NCBI GenBank assembly: GCA_964615585.1
Contig: CAZTNS010000002.1
Span: 1-64,000, forward strand
Direction: 5' to 3'
DNA from: JAQIBY01 sp964615585
Lineage (GTDB): Bacteria > Bacteroidota > Bacteroidia > Bacteroidales > ML635J-15
DNA: 64,000 nt
The position numbers were made by a program, and so were the translations under genes. The notes under the pieces are model-generated. The model had not been told where the DNA came from and did no database searches. It worked only from the letters and a program-made list of their open reading frames with translations. Positions 44,301 to 52,913 of the stretch are shown here, piece after piece; the stretch's first letter is position 1; each line of letters opens with the position of its first letter.

Positions 44301-44680
44301 ACTTCTTCATTTTCCTTAAACCGCCTTGCAGTTTCTTTTACAACAGCAAACGCTTCGGGTAACAATTCATCTAATACATCCTCTATTTTATCATCAATTT
44401 CATTTTCAATTAAATCAATTTCATCATAGAGTGCTTCACGTTCATAAATATCTTTTGTGTAGGCTTCCTTTTTCAGCGAATCAATTCTGTCATAATCTGT
44501 TGCAACAAAATCTGATATTTTTTGTTTCAGCTTAACGGTTCTTGCCCGTAAGGCATCATTATCTTCACCATGAAGATCATCATATACTTCCAGAATTTTT
44601 TCAACAAGAGGTTGATTATCTTTGAGATCACGTTCAGCTTTTGAACCAAACATATTTTTCAGCACACTGGTAATTCCCAT
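41390..44680 (-). CDS. secA: protein translocase subunit SecA
   Basis: Protein of 1096 residues, larger than E. coli SecA (901) as is normal in Bacteroidota. Walker A [27 protein letters not shown], the helicase second half ([29 protein letters not shown]), the IRA/scaffold part and a C-terminal zinc motif [17 protein letters not shown] are all present. The extra length lies mostly between the DEVD segment and [15 protein letters not shown]. It is the ATPase that drives Sec-dependent export, the entry point for the many signal-peptide proteins here. A possible -7 element (TAATTTTG) is at 44710-44717 on the minus strand. Confidence 0.97.
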   Translation of the reverse strand: [1096 protein letters not shown]

Positions 44681-44771
44681 TATCTAGTCTTTATTAAAAT
44701 TATTTCACACAAAATTAATCAAATAAAAACATAATTAAAATGAAAAATGGAATAAATATGCATCAATTCCT

Positions 44772-45401
44772 CAAGACAAGATACAGAGGACCTTGGAAAA
44801 AATATAGTTCATGCTGCTTGTCTGGGAAATAAAGCCCTCTGTTCTGGATTGTTGGAAAAAGTATATGAGATTTGCTTGTGTCATGAACTTCGTAAAATGG
44901 GATTAATGATGATACGCCAAATGGACATTCCAATAATTTATGATCAACTCCCTGCTCTGTAGCTTCTTTAATGATCTGAAGCTTCTGTTCTTTTGTAAAC
45001 TTTCTTTTTTTCATGTCTGTTTGCATAATTACTAATTTTTATTGATAATTATGTCAGACTTATTCGGGGGCTAATACATAATGAACAAAAGAGAAAAAGT
45101 TATAATTCATCATTCTATATTCTATATTCTATTGTTCTAATGTTCGTTATTCATTTATAATTTAGAGGCGGGTATTCTCATCTAATTCATGATGGACTTA
45201 CTTTTGAAGAGGGATTAAGATTAGATGTGTTAGTAGAAGACAAAGTAATATGTGAAATAAAAGCAGTTGATGAGGTAAATCCGGTTTGAAAAGCACCGGT
45301 TTTGATTCACCTAAAACTAACAAACAGACGACTTGGTTACTTAATTAACTTTAATGTTGCTAATAAATATTGGTCAAGGAATCAAACGCTTTATAAGGTA
45401 A
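44772..45401 (+). pseudogene. GxxExxY-family pseudogene split by an IS3 fragment
   Basis: The left part (44772-44944) reads in one frame DLGKNIVHAACLGNKALCSG, then LLEKVYEICLCHELRKMGL and DIPIIYD; no in-frame ATG precedes it. The right part (45185-45401) resumes TFEEGLRLDVLVEDKVICEI then KAVDEVNPV, a TGA stop, LKLTNRRLGYLINFNV, a frameshift, and IGQGIKRFIR before a stop. The two halves join cleanly at Tyr-Asp when the 44945-45184 insertion is removed, and ATGAT is present on both sides (44940-44944, 45189-45193). The gene family is of unknown function and common in Bacteroidota. Confidence 0.8.
44945..45078 (-). mobile_element. IS3-family orfA 5' fragment with terminal sequence
   Basis: On the minus strand this reads the IS end (complement of 45033-45078), then ATG at 45026 or 45014 and MKKRKFTKEQKLQIIKEATE then QGVD, typical of the helix-turn-helix start of IS3-type OrfA; it then runs into the GxxExxY sequence. 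Only about 28 codons remain. The IS end is shared with the relics at 19825 and 28939. The further 106 bp to 45184 are AT-rich with short TCTATAT repeats and not recognised. Confidence 0.75.
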
Positions 45402-45670
45402 TTTAGTGGAATTTTGTGCTTTTGTGGCAAAAATTAATATTCTGCCAAAAATTACACGAATATTATTGATAAGCGCCTAAAATCCTCAAACAATGTGTTG
45501 AGCGTTTCTAAATGCGATACGTTGCAATGTACTGCAATGTGCTGAACCTGACGAAGGATTCCCAGCCAGAGTGAGCTCGGTCGGAACAAGGTTTGTCATT
45601 GAAACAAAAAAAAACTATTTTTGAACATCGTTTTGGCGAAGTTTTTGTGTGGTATATTAAAAAGCAAATA
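45402..45670. other. gene-free region
   Basis: Nothing convincing is seen between the GxxExxY remnant and the barrel gene. It contains words such as GTGCTGAACCTGACGAAGGA (45539-45558), related to GTGCTGAACCTGTCGAAG at 20452-20469, i.e. a dispersed repeat word. Confidence 0.4.
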
Positions 45671-46276
45671 ATGAGGCGTAGATTACATATATATGCATTG
45701 TTGATATTTGTTGGTATGACATTTGCCTCTCCGGTATTTTCACAACATTCACTGACATCAAATTCTATAGGTGTTCGTTTTCTTCCACAAGTTGGATTTA
45801 ACCTGACCAAACTTACCGATGATCCGGTGAGCACATCAGAAAAGTTCAGGCTTGGTGTAGAAGGAGGCTTGTGGGTACAAACCAAGAATCCAATTTTTTT
45901 TCAACCCGGATTGTTTTATGGGCAGCAGAGACTGGATGAAATACATCTTGACGACCTGGAACAAAATTTACATTCAGACACGATATTGCACAAAGTGGAT
46001 TACCGCTGTTTGAAGCTTCCTTTGATGTTTGGCATTCAGGTTTTTGGAGCAAGGGCATACACTGGGCCAACATTTACCTACATCCTCAATATGGACGAAG
46101 CAAAACTAACGGAAAACCAATTCAAAGATTTGACCATGGGGCTGAATATTGGTGCCGGCCTAAATATTACCATGTTTAGCTTTGATGTTCGTTACGAATA
46201 CGGCATTACGCATATCCTTCACGAAAATGTTGCCAAAGCCAACATTCTTACCATCAGTGCCGGTTTAAGGTTTTAA
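45671..46276 (+). CDS. PorT-like outer-membrane beta-barrel protein
   Basis: Protein of 201 residues from ATG 45671; a TTG at 45593 would only add 26 unlikely residues. Signal peptide (about 1-25, ending PVFSQ). Beta-strand pattern FLPQVGFNLTKLTDDP, NPIFFQPGLFYGQQRL, KLPLMFGIQVFGARAYTGPTF and the last strand NILTISAGLRF with terminal Phe are typical of the PorT-like barrels of Bacteroidota. The 3' end overlaps the convergent recN stop by 4 bp. Confidence 0.82.
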   Translation: MRRRLHIYALLIFVGMTFASPVFSQHSLTSNSIGVRFLPQVGFNLTKLTDDPVSTSEKFRLGVEGGLWVQTKNPIFFQPGLFYGQQRLDEIHLDDLEQNLHSDTILHKVDYRCLKLPLMFGIQVFGARAYTGPTFTYILNMDEAKLTENQFKDLTMGLNIGAGLNITMFSFDVRYEYGITHILHENVAKANILTISAGLRF

Positions 46277-47931
46277 AAATCTTTGACTACTGGCTGCTGC
46301 AACAGGTTTCTGGCGTGTTCAACGGCAGCATCGCTAAGGTTTTCACCGCTTGACATCCGTGCAATTTCCATCAGGCGTTGTTCCCCTGTAAGTTTTTTGA
46401 TGGTGATTCCCTGCTTGTTTTTTTCTACATGAAACTGAACGCTACCAAGTGCAGCCACTTGGGCAAGGTGCGTTATGTTAATCACCTGGGCTTTGTTGGC
46501 AAGTTGCAACATCATATTGCCCATTTTTCCGGCGATGTTCCCCGAAACACCGGAGTCTATTTCATCAAAAATAATGCTTGACATGCTTAATTTTTCTGCA
46601 ATAATGGTTTTAAGGCACAGCATAAGCCTCGACATTTCACCTCCGGAGGCCACTTTTGCAATCGGGTGCGGGCTGATGTCCTTGTTGGCAGTAAAAAGAA
46701 AATCAACCATATCCAAACCATTGGCTGCCGGGGTTTCCCTTTCCTCCATCCTCACTTTGAATACAGCCTCATGCATACCAAGGTATGACAACATCCCGGT
46801 GAGTTTATTTTCAAAACCTTTCACGGCATCCCTGCGTTTTTTCCGCAGTTTCACCCCCTTGCTGATCACCTCTTTATATAATTCTTCGGCATTTGTCCTG
46901 AGATCATCCATGCGGGAGCTATCGGTATCCATGGCCAGCAGTTTTTCACTGATTTCATCTCTGTACTGAATCAGTTCTTTCAGGCTGGTTTTCTGATGTT
47001 TCAGCAAGAGGTCATTTAACAGGTTAAGGCGTTCTTTAACCTGTGCCAGGCGATTTGGGTCATATTGAATTTCATCAGCATCCACTTCAAAACTTTCAGC
47101 AAGGTCATTGAGTTCGATGATCACAGAATCAATGCGGTTGGTATATGCGGAAGCCGGATCATAATGAACTTTTATGTTGTCCAATGCATTTCTAACGCAT
47201 TTTAGCATATCGAGGCAATTCTGTTCATCGTCCCTCATAGCGTTCAACGATTCCCTGAATGCAGCCTGTATATCTTCAGCATGGTCAAGCGCAGATTCTT
47301 CAGTTTCCAGGGTTTCAAGTTCTCCGGGTTCCAAACCGGCTTTTTCCATCTGATCAAATTGAAACTGCAGGTAATCTTTTTCCCTGACCGCTTCTTTGTA
47401 TTTTTCAGTCAGGGTTTTCAGTTCAGAAGTTGTGGCTGTGTATTTATCAAAAACCTGATTATATGCATTCAATTCCTTGTGTGTACCTGCGAAAGAATCA
47501 AGCACTTCCAGCCGGAATCCTGCCCTGGTTATCAATAAAGACTGGTGTTGCGAATGAATATCAATGACACGGCCGGTCAATTGCTTTAAATGGTCCAGAT
47601 TTACCGGTGTATCGTTGATGAAAGCCCTGGATTTTCCAAGACCTGAGATTTCCCTTCTAAGAATGGTTTCAGTATCAAAATCAAGGTCATACCGTTCGAA
47701 AAAGGGTTTCATATTTTCATTGATGGCAATGCCTGCCTCGATAACAGATTTTAAACTTTTATCCAGCAAGGCCGATGTATCCGCCCTCTTCCCTGTGAGC
47801 ATTGACACAGCACCAAGTAAGATGGATTTTCCTGCACCTGTTTCACCTGTAATGGTAATGAATCCATCAGGAATCTCAATATCCAGATTTTCGATGAGCA
47901 GGTAATTTTTGATTTTCAACCATTTCAGCAT
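46273..47931 (-). CDS. recN: DNA repair protein RecN
   Basis: SMC-like protein of 552 residues. Walker A GETGAGKS near the N-terminus, the coiled-coil middle (about 160-370), the ABC signature VASGGEMSRLMLCLK and Walker B SSIIFDEIDSGVSG complete the ATPase. RecN holds broken DNA ends during recombinational repair. It is the last gene of the bamD-rpoZ-coaBC-porD-recN operon and starts 3 nt after porD. Confidence 0.96.
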   Translation of the reverse strand: MLKWLKIKNYLLIENLDIEIPDGFITITGETGAGKSILLGAVSMLTGKRADTSALLDKSLKSVIEAGIAINENMKPFFERYDLDFDTETILRREISGLGKSRAFINDTPVNLDHLKQLTGRVIDIHSQHQSLLITRAGFRLEVLDSFAGTHKELNAYNQVFDKYTATTSELKTLTEKYKEAVREKDYLQFQFDQMEKAGLEPGELETLETEESALDHAEDIQAAFRESLNAMRDDEQNCLDMLKCVRNALDNIKVHYDPASAYTNRIDSVIIELNDLAESFEVDADEIQYDPNRLAQVKERLNLLNDLLLKHQKTSLKELIQYRDEISEKLLAMDTDSSRMDDLRTNAEELYKEVISKGVKLRKKRRDAVKGFENKLTGMLSYLGMHEAVFKVRMEERETPAANGLDMVDFLFTANKDISPHPIAKVASGGEMSRLMLCLKTIIAEKLSMSSIIFDEIDSGVSGNIAGKMGNMMLQLANKAQVINITHLAQVAALGSVQFHVEKNKQGITIKKLTGEQRLMEIARMSSGENLSDAAVEHARNLLQQPVVKDF

Positions 47932-47934
47932 GGC

Positions 47935-48843
47935 TTATTCTTCCTTAAGGATTTTTTGATACTTGGATGCGTTTGCAGGGTCTATTTCTTCCATCACCCT
48001 TACTACCCTGTTTTTCTGATCGGGAAAACCTTCTGAGAAAATATTGACGATCTCTTCACTTTTGGCATCCACAAAAACTGACATCAGAAAAGACCCGGGA
48101 CGTTTGTTATGTACATCTTTGAGTTCCATAATAGCATCCTCCACCCTTGTTCTGCCTTCAACAGGCTTATCATGCATTCTGTCAAGCCCCTGGCGGTGAT
48201 AAATATACATTGCTTCGCGTAAAGGTGTATATGTATCGTGAAGCAGATCATGCACAAGCCAGTAACGATTTTTAGTGCTCTCATAGGCCTTCCACCCTAC
48301 TTCCTGTGCAGTTTGTGCATTTTGTACAATTTGCTCGGCTTTTTGAAAAAACGGGGTTCCTGCCTGCATTCCAAATGTATCATAATCCATGCCGATAATG
48401 ATGTATGCATAAAAGGCCAAAATTGAAGTAAAATTGGATTGATGTGAACTCAGGCTAAATTCAAGAGGTTCAAATTCAACATATTGGATTCGTAAATCTT
48501 TATCCAGGTGCTTAAACACCGGGCTATTATATGAGCTATTATAAGCAATTCGTGATGATTGCACCTGAATAGAGCCTTTATATTCATCTGCAGAGACTTT
48601 TTCTTTCAATTCAATCCTGATGTTACATTCAATGCGTTCATCCTTTTTGACAACATGATTGGTCCATATTGTATTGTTCATAAATTCATAGACAGCGGAC
48701 TGCATTTCCTGGTACTTTTGCCTGTTGGATGTTTCCTGTATCTTTGAATAAGAAATCTGTATCCGGCAATCCAACTCCTGTGCCATGAGGCTGAATCCAG
48801 TAAAACAAGAAACAATCAATATTATAATGCCTTTTTTAACCAT
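47935..48843 (-). CDS. porD: T9SS protein PorD (DUF4835 family)
   Basis: Exported protein of 302 residues: signal peptide (1-21, MVKKGIIILIVSCFTGFSLM), then the DUF4835 fold with ELDCRIQISYSKIQETSNRQ, FEPLEFSLSSHQSNFTSILAF-type text in parts and YAYIIIGMDYDTFG. It is the PorD family, periplasmic or outer-membrane-associated factors in type IX secretion. Gene order between coaBC and recN is the usual Bacteroidota arrangement. Confidence 0.9.
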   Translation of the reverse strand: MVKKGIIILIVSCFTGFSLMAQELDCRIQISYSKIQETSNRQKYQEMQSAVYEFMNNTIWTNHVVKKDERIECNIRIELKEKVSADEYKGSIQVQSSRIAYNSSYNSPVFKHLDKDLRIQYVEFEPLEFSLSSHQSNFTSILAFYAYIIIGMDYDTFGMQAGTPFFQKAEQIVQNAQTAQEVGWKAYESTKNRYWLVHDLLHDTYTPLREAMYIYHRQGLDRMHDKPVEGRTRVEDAIMELKDVHNKRPGSFLMSVFVDAKSEEIVNIFSEGFPDQKNRVVRVMEEIDPANASKYQKILKEE

Positions 48844-48852
48844 ATATAAAAA

Positions 48853-50055
48853 CTAAGAGACTTTAAGAACACTCATCATGGCATTAACGATATCCTTAGC
48901 CACATCATGTTTATTTTTGAGTTTAAATGTATCAATTTTTCCGGATTTATTTACAATGCTGATCTTATTTGTATCAACATCAAAACCTGCACCTTTGTCT
49001 TTCAACGAGTTAAGGACAATAAAATCAAGGTTTTTTTGTTTCAGTTTCTTTTTTGCATTTGCAATTTCATCATCGGTTTCAAGTGCAAAACCCACCAGCA
49101 ATTGATTGTCTGTTTTAATTTCACCAAGTTTAGCAGCAATATCTTTGGTTGGAGCCAATTCAAGGTGCAGTTTGCTCCCCTGTCGCTTAATTTTATTCTT
49201 CCCTGGAGTTGCAGGAGCATAATCTGCTACTGCAGCAGCCATTACAGCGCCGTCGGCATCAGGGTAATGCTTGATGCAGGTGTTGTACATTTTTTCGGCA
49301 GAGGTAATGTCAATGCGATTGATGTTTTTGTGTTGTGCAATCAGGGCAGTTGGCCCGGTAATAAGGATAACCTTTGCACCATTTTCTGCCAGTTGTTCAG
49401 CAATGGCAAAGCCCATTTTACCACTTGAATAGTTGCCAATATACCTGACAGGGTCAATTTTTTCATAGGTAGGGCCTGCGGTTACAATGAAGGTTTTACC
49501 TTTCAGTTTTTTTTTAAAATGGGTGATCAGTGCTTTGACAATATCCGCAGGATCCGCAAGCCTTCCTTTTCCGGCAAGGCCACTGGCCAATTCGCCGGTA
49601 CCCGGTTCAATAAAAAGGCATTTATTGCTTAAAAGGCGGTTGATGTTTTTTTTATTGGCAGGGTGTTGAAACATATCCACATCCATAGCCGGAGCAATAA
49701 AAACGGGGCATTTAGCAGCAAAATAAATGGTTGTAAGTAAGTTATCAGCGACACCATGAGCCATTTTCCCAATGGTATTCAGTGATGCAGGAGCCACTAC
49801 AAAGGCATCAGCCCACGATCCCAGGTCAACATGGTTCGTCCATTCCCCGGATTGAGGGTCATGGGTTTGTTCAAGCACCGGATGTCCGGATAACGTGGAC
49901 ATGGTGAGTGGTGTGATGAACTCTTTGGCCATCTTGGTCATAACAACCTGTACATCGGCTCCTTCTTTCACAAAAAGGCGACATAAATAAGCGGCTTTAT
50001 AGGCTGAAATGCTCCCGGTGATACCCAACAATATTTTTTTATGCTTCAGACTCAT
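48853..50055 (-). CDS. coaBC: bifunctional phosphopantothenoylcysteine decarboxylase/synthetase
   Basis: CoA biosynthesis enzyme of 400 residues from ATG 50055. N-terminal flavoprotein decarboxylase (about 1-180: KKILLGITGSISAYKAAYL, GVADNLLTTIYFAAKCPVF, APAMDVDMFQHP), then the CTP- or ATP-dependent ligase part (VTAGPTYEKIDPVRYIGNYS and the dimer/substrate loop AAVADYAPA). The in-frame ATG at 50211 is rejected since it adds 52 residues lying wholly within the rpoZ gene. The start overlaps rpoZ by 17 bp, implying translational coupling. Confidence 0.94.
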   Translation of the reverse strand: MSLKHKKILLGITGSISAYKAAYLCRLFVKEGADVQVVMTKMAKEFITPLTMSTLSGHPVLEQTHDPQSGEWTNHVDLGSWADAFVVAPASLNTIGKMAHGVADNLLTTIYFAAKCPVFIAPAMDVDMFQHPANKKNINRLLSNKCLFIEPGTGELASGLAGKGRLADPADIVKALITHFKKKLKGKTFIVTAGPTYEKIDPVRYIGNYSSGKMGFAIAEQLAENGAKVILITGPTALIAQHKNINRIDITSAEKMYNTCIKHYPDADGAVMAAAVADYAPATPGKNKIKRQGSKLHLELAPTKDIAAKLGEIKTDNQLLVGFALETDDEIANAKKKLKQKNLDFIVLNSLKDKGAGFDVDTNKISIVNKSGKIDTFKLKNKHDVAKDIVNAMMSVLKVS

Positions 50056-50377
50056 CCAGCTCTTCTTCAGGATTTCTGAAATACAATTCACCACTGAGGT
50101 ATTCTTCAATGGCAATGGCAGTAGGTTTCGGCAGTCTTTCGTAATAACGGCTAATCTCAATTTGTTCACGGTTATCAAAAACCTCTTCCAGATTATCCGT
50201 ATAACTTGCAAATTCTTCCAGTTTCTGGCTCAGTTCCTGTTTGATATCAACACTGATCTGATTTGCTCGTTTGGCACAAACAACAACAGCCTGATAAATA
50301 TTTTCCGCCCCATCGGACACTTTGCGGATATCAAGTGTTTTTACATTTGGCTGAGCAGTTGATTTTTTAAAATCCAT
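50039..50377 (-). CDS. rpoZ: RNA polymerase omega-like subunit
   Basis: Protein of 112 residues of the Bacteroidota omega/Rpb6-type family: DGAENIYQAVVVCAKRANQI is the conserved segment (helix contacting beta-prime), followed by an acidic C-terminus (EELDESEA). It stabilises RNA polymerase. It lies 4 nt after bamD and overlaps coaBC by 17 bp. Confidence 0.88.
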   Translation of the reverse strand: MDFKKSTAQPNVKTLDIRKVSDGAENIYQAVVVCAKRANQISVDIKQELSQKLEEFASYTDNLEEVFDNREQIEISRYYERLPKPTAIAIEEYLSGELYFRNPEEELDESEA

Positions 50378-50381
50378 AATT

Positions 50382-51185
50382 TCAGTTAATTAATTTTACT
50401 TTTTCTTTTACCTTTTCTTTTATTTTATTCGCTTCATCAATGTATTCTGTATCGTGATAATTATCAATCAATTTATGGTAAGCTGTAAGTGTTTCTTCAA
50501 ACCTTTCTGCCTGTTTTTTCCGCACACTTCCATCAGCATACAAATACCATGATTTTAACATATAAAATCTTGCATCCTCATTATAAGGTGAACCGGGATA
50601 ATTATCAATGCTGTTTTGCAAAGCCGTGATAGCAGCTTTATAATCCTTTATTTTATAGTATAGATAAGCGTTGTTGTAGGATTTTGTTTCCAGTTTATGA
50701 TGTAATTTATCAACCAGGGTATTGACAGTATCCTTATACTCTGTCTTCGGATATTTATTCAGAAAAGCCTGAAAAGCATCGATGCCCCGTTTTGTAAAGG
50801 CTTGGTCAAGTGAAGGATCAGGCGAAAGGTCATAAAAGCACAATGCCGTTCTGAATTCAGCGTCCTGTGTGAATTCACTGTTGGGATAGGTTTTCGCAAA
50901 CTGTCTGAAATGATAGGCAGCCAGTGCAAGCTCTCCCTCCATATACAGGCAATATGCATAGTGATAGTAAATTTTCTCAGCCCGTTCTGTTCCCTTGTAA
51001 ATGTTTTTCAATTCATTGAACAGGTTCTTAGCCTTGTAATAATCCTCGTCTTCATAATATTCAACAGCTTTTTCATATTTAAGCTCATAGTTTTCGCTTT
51101 TAAGCAATTTCTGATACTCGCTGCAAGACATTAAAAGAAATACAAGAGTTGCTGAAAATAATATGGCCGGTCTTCTTAAAATCAT
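50382..51185 (-). CDS. bamD: outer-membrane assembly lipoprotein BamD
   Basis: Lipoprotein of 267 residues from ATG 51185 (the in-frame ATG at 51212 gives a poorer signal). Lipobox VFLLMSC, then TPR-like repeats (KAVEYYEDEDYYKAKNLFNE, FRQFAKTYPNSEFTQDAEFR, YHKLIDNYHDTEYIDEANKI) characteristic of BamD. It is part of the BAM complex that inserts outer-membrane barrels. First gene of the operon to recN. A TATCTTTG -7 match (51197-51190) abuts the start codon. Confidence 0.93.
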   Translation of the reverse strand: MILRRPAILFSATLVFLLMSCSEYQKLLKSENYELKYEKAVEYYEDEDYYKAKNLFNELKNIYKGTERAEKIYYHYAYCLYMEGELALAAYHFRQFAKTYPNSEFTQDAEFRTALCFYDLSPDPSLDQAFTKRGIDAFQAFLNKYPKTEYKDTVNTLVDKLHHKLETKSYNNAYLYYKIKDYKAAITALQNSIDNYPGSPYNEDARFYMLKSWYLYADGSVRKKQAERFEETLTAYHKLIDNYHDTEYIDEANKIKEKVKEKVKLIN

Positions 51186-51264
51186 GTTGCAAAGATAATT
51201 GTTTATCGTCAAGAATAAAACAATAATTATTGTGATTTATTGCATGCTTTACGGGGACTTTTAT

Positions 51265-52878
51265 TCATTTTTCTATTTTCAATATTTTTTCTTCAAAGCA
51301 AGGTTTGTGGCCATGTTTTATTTGCAGATAATACACACCTGATTTAAGCCCATTGAGTTGAATTTCTGTTTTAGTTTGCCCTGCAGTTATGTTCTGCTTG
51401 TGCACAGCATTTCCTTTAACATCAAACAATGTCAAATGTGCAGGTTTATTCAGAAATTTGTCGTTGAGTTCAAGAAAAATGTGATCATGACAAGGATTCG
51501 GATAGGTTTTAAACCCATTGTTAATGTTATTAGCAGCCTCAATATGAACCAACACATCATCAAGCTGTGGGGTATATACGTCAAAATTGGTTCTGTCGGC
51601 AAGTTCACAAGCTCCTGCAGGCACATTTACCGCCCTGCCCAGCAAATCATGTGTATCACCAGGTTCAAAACAATCCCTTATTGTCATGTGGTTAAATACA
51701 GCGTAGGCATCGTTGTCTTTGGCGGAACTTTCATGATACCCAAGGACATAGCGGATGTAGGAGCTATCAGGGTTTAATCGTAAGAATTTTGCATTGGCCT
51801 GTCCGAATGCCCTGTATTGGAATAAAACATGCGGGTGGTCGGGAGCGGTTTGCACATGATCGGTTTCAGAAGCGTTGACCATAAATAACAAATCAGTCAA
51901 TTTTGAAACCAGGCTGTCTATCCAGCCCCCCGTATTTCTGTAATGCCAAAAATCAGCAGTTTCACTGACAGAAATGATATGCGACGGTGGATTTTGGGGG
52001 AAAAGGTTTTCTTCATCTGCTTTGGTCATCAAGCGGTTGGAATAATAGGCTTTGTATCCTTCACCTAAATCAAAAACCAATGGATAAGCAATGAAATCCT
52101 GCCCGGGATCAACGCTGTTATCCATATTAAAATCAAAATACAAACCACCGTACACAGTGTCATTGATGTTGTCAACAATGGGGATGGCAATGCTGTCATC
52201 CCAGTTTAAAGTTTCCATGTTCCAGTTGCCGTTATCCGGGTTATAGGCAGGGTTTATCAGGGGATTAAAAGGCCTTAGCGGCGAAGGGCGGGCGCCGGCT
52301 TCGGCAGTGGGCATGCCATCACCAACGGGAGATTCCCAATTGAGGATCCAGGCAAGTTCAGGAAAATCCTGCCCAAACACACCTGCCACATTGATGTTCG
52401 TTACTCCCCCATACGAATAAGCAATCAACCCTGTGTTGTTTTTATCCGGCACAAATGATTCAATGTAATCCGAAAGTTTATTTCCACTTGTGTCCGGCGT
52501 ATGATCCAATGCAAAACGAATGACATCTTTGAGCGCCAGCAAGCTGTTATAGCCTCTGATGTCGTATATGCCACCGCTGTGGTATTCTCCTGTTATGCAA
52601 CCGGGAAAATTATACCTGATCTCAATGAATCCGTAATCATACATGCCTGGTGTGCCCTTGCCAAGTCCCTCGCCGTGAAATCCTCCCTGCGTCATAATTG
52701 CCACGGGAGCGGTATCCGTATAGCGGGCATATTCAGGAACATCAATGCGCACGGCTATTCCTGTTTCGCCGGCGGCATCGGACGGGATGTTTGTAAATAC
52801 AGAGTCGGCCTGCCCGTTAACAAAGGAATGGGTTAACATTAAGATTAAAGCACACCAGAACTTGCTTATGAAATGCAT
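51265..52878 (-). CDS. T9SS-exported alpha/beta-hydrolase-like protein
   Basis: Protein of 537 residues: signal peptide (about 1-22), an alpha/beta-hydrolase-type core (about 35-420) with an oxyanion-like TQGGFHGEG, a nucleophile elbow AYSYGG (Ser in G/A-Y-S-Y-G) and a possible acid/His pair downstream (ETDHVQTAPDHPH), then a C-terminal T9SS sorting domain (TYPNPCHDHIFLELND ... SGVYYLQIK). Probably a secreted or surface peptidase or esterase. The gene stands alone, 79 bp from bamD on the same strand. Confidence 0.82.
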   Translation of the reverse strand: MHFISKFWCALILMLTHSFVNGQADSVFTNIPSDAAGETGIAVRIDVPEYARYTDTAPVAIMTQGGFHGEGLGKGTPGMYDYGFIEIRYNFPGCITGEYHSGGIYDIRGYNSLLALKDVIRFALDHTPDTSGNKLSDYIESFVPDKNNTGLIAYSYGGVTNINVAGVFGQDFPELAWILNWESPVGDGMPTAEAGARPSPLRPFNPLINPAYNPDNGNWNMETLNWDDSIAIPIVDNINDTVYGGLYFDFNMDNSVDPGQDFIAYPLVFDLGEGYKAYYSNRLMTKADEENLFPQNPPSHIISVSETADFWHYRNTGGWIDSLVSKLTDLLFMVNASETDHVQTAPDHPHVLFQYRAFGQANAKFLRLNPDSSYIRYVLGYHESSAKDNDAYAVFNHMTIRDCFEPGDTHDLLGRAVNVPAGACELADRTNFDVYTPQLDDVLVHIEAANNINNGFKTYPNPCHDHIFLELNDKFLNKPAHLTLFDVKGNAVHKQNITAGQTKTEIQLNGLKSGVYYLQIKHGHKPCFEEKILKIEK

Positions 52879-52913
52879 AAGGGCATGCTTTTATTGGTTT
52901 TTATTGATTCTGA

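Noticed and set aside
44763..45026. An 87-codon minus-strand frame as an intact small gene
   Set aside because: Only its first 28 codons look like IS3 OrfA; the rest is the antisense of the GxxExxY remnant, so it is a chance fusion frame, not a gene.
50056..50211. N-terminal extension of coaBC from ATG 50211
   Set aside because: The 52 extra codons are the rpoZ coding region in another frame; family N-terminus begins at ATG 50055.
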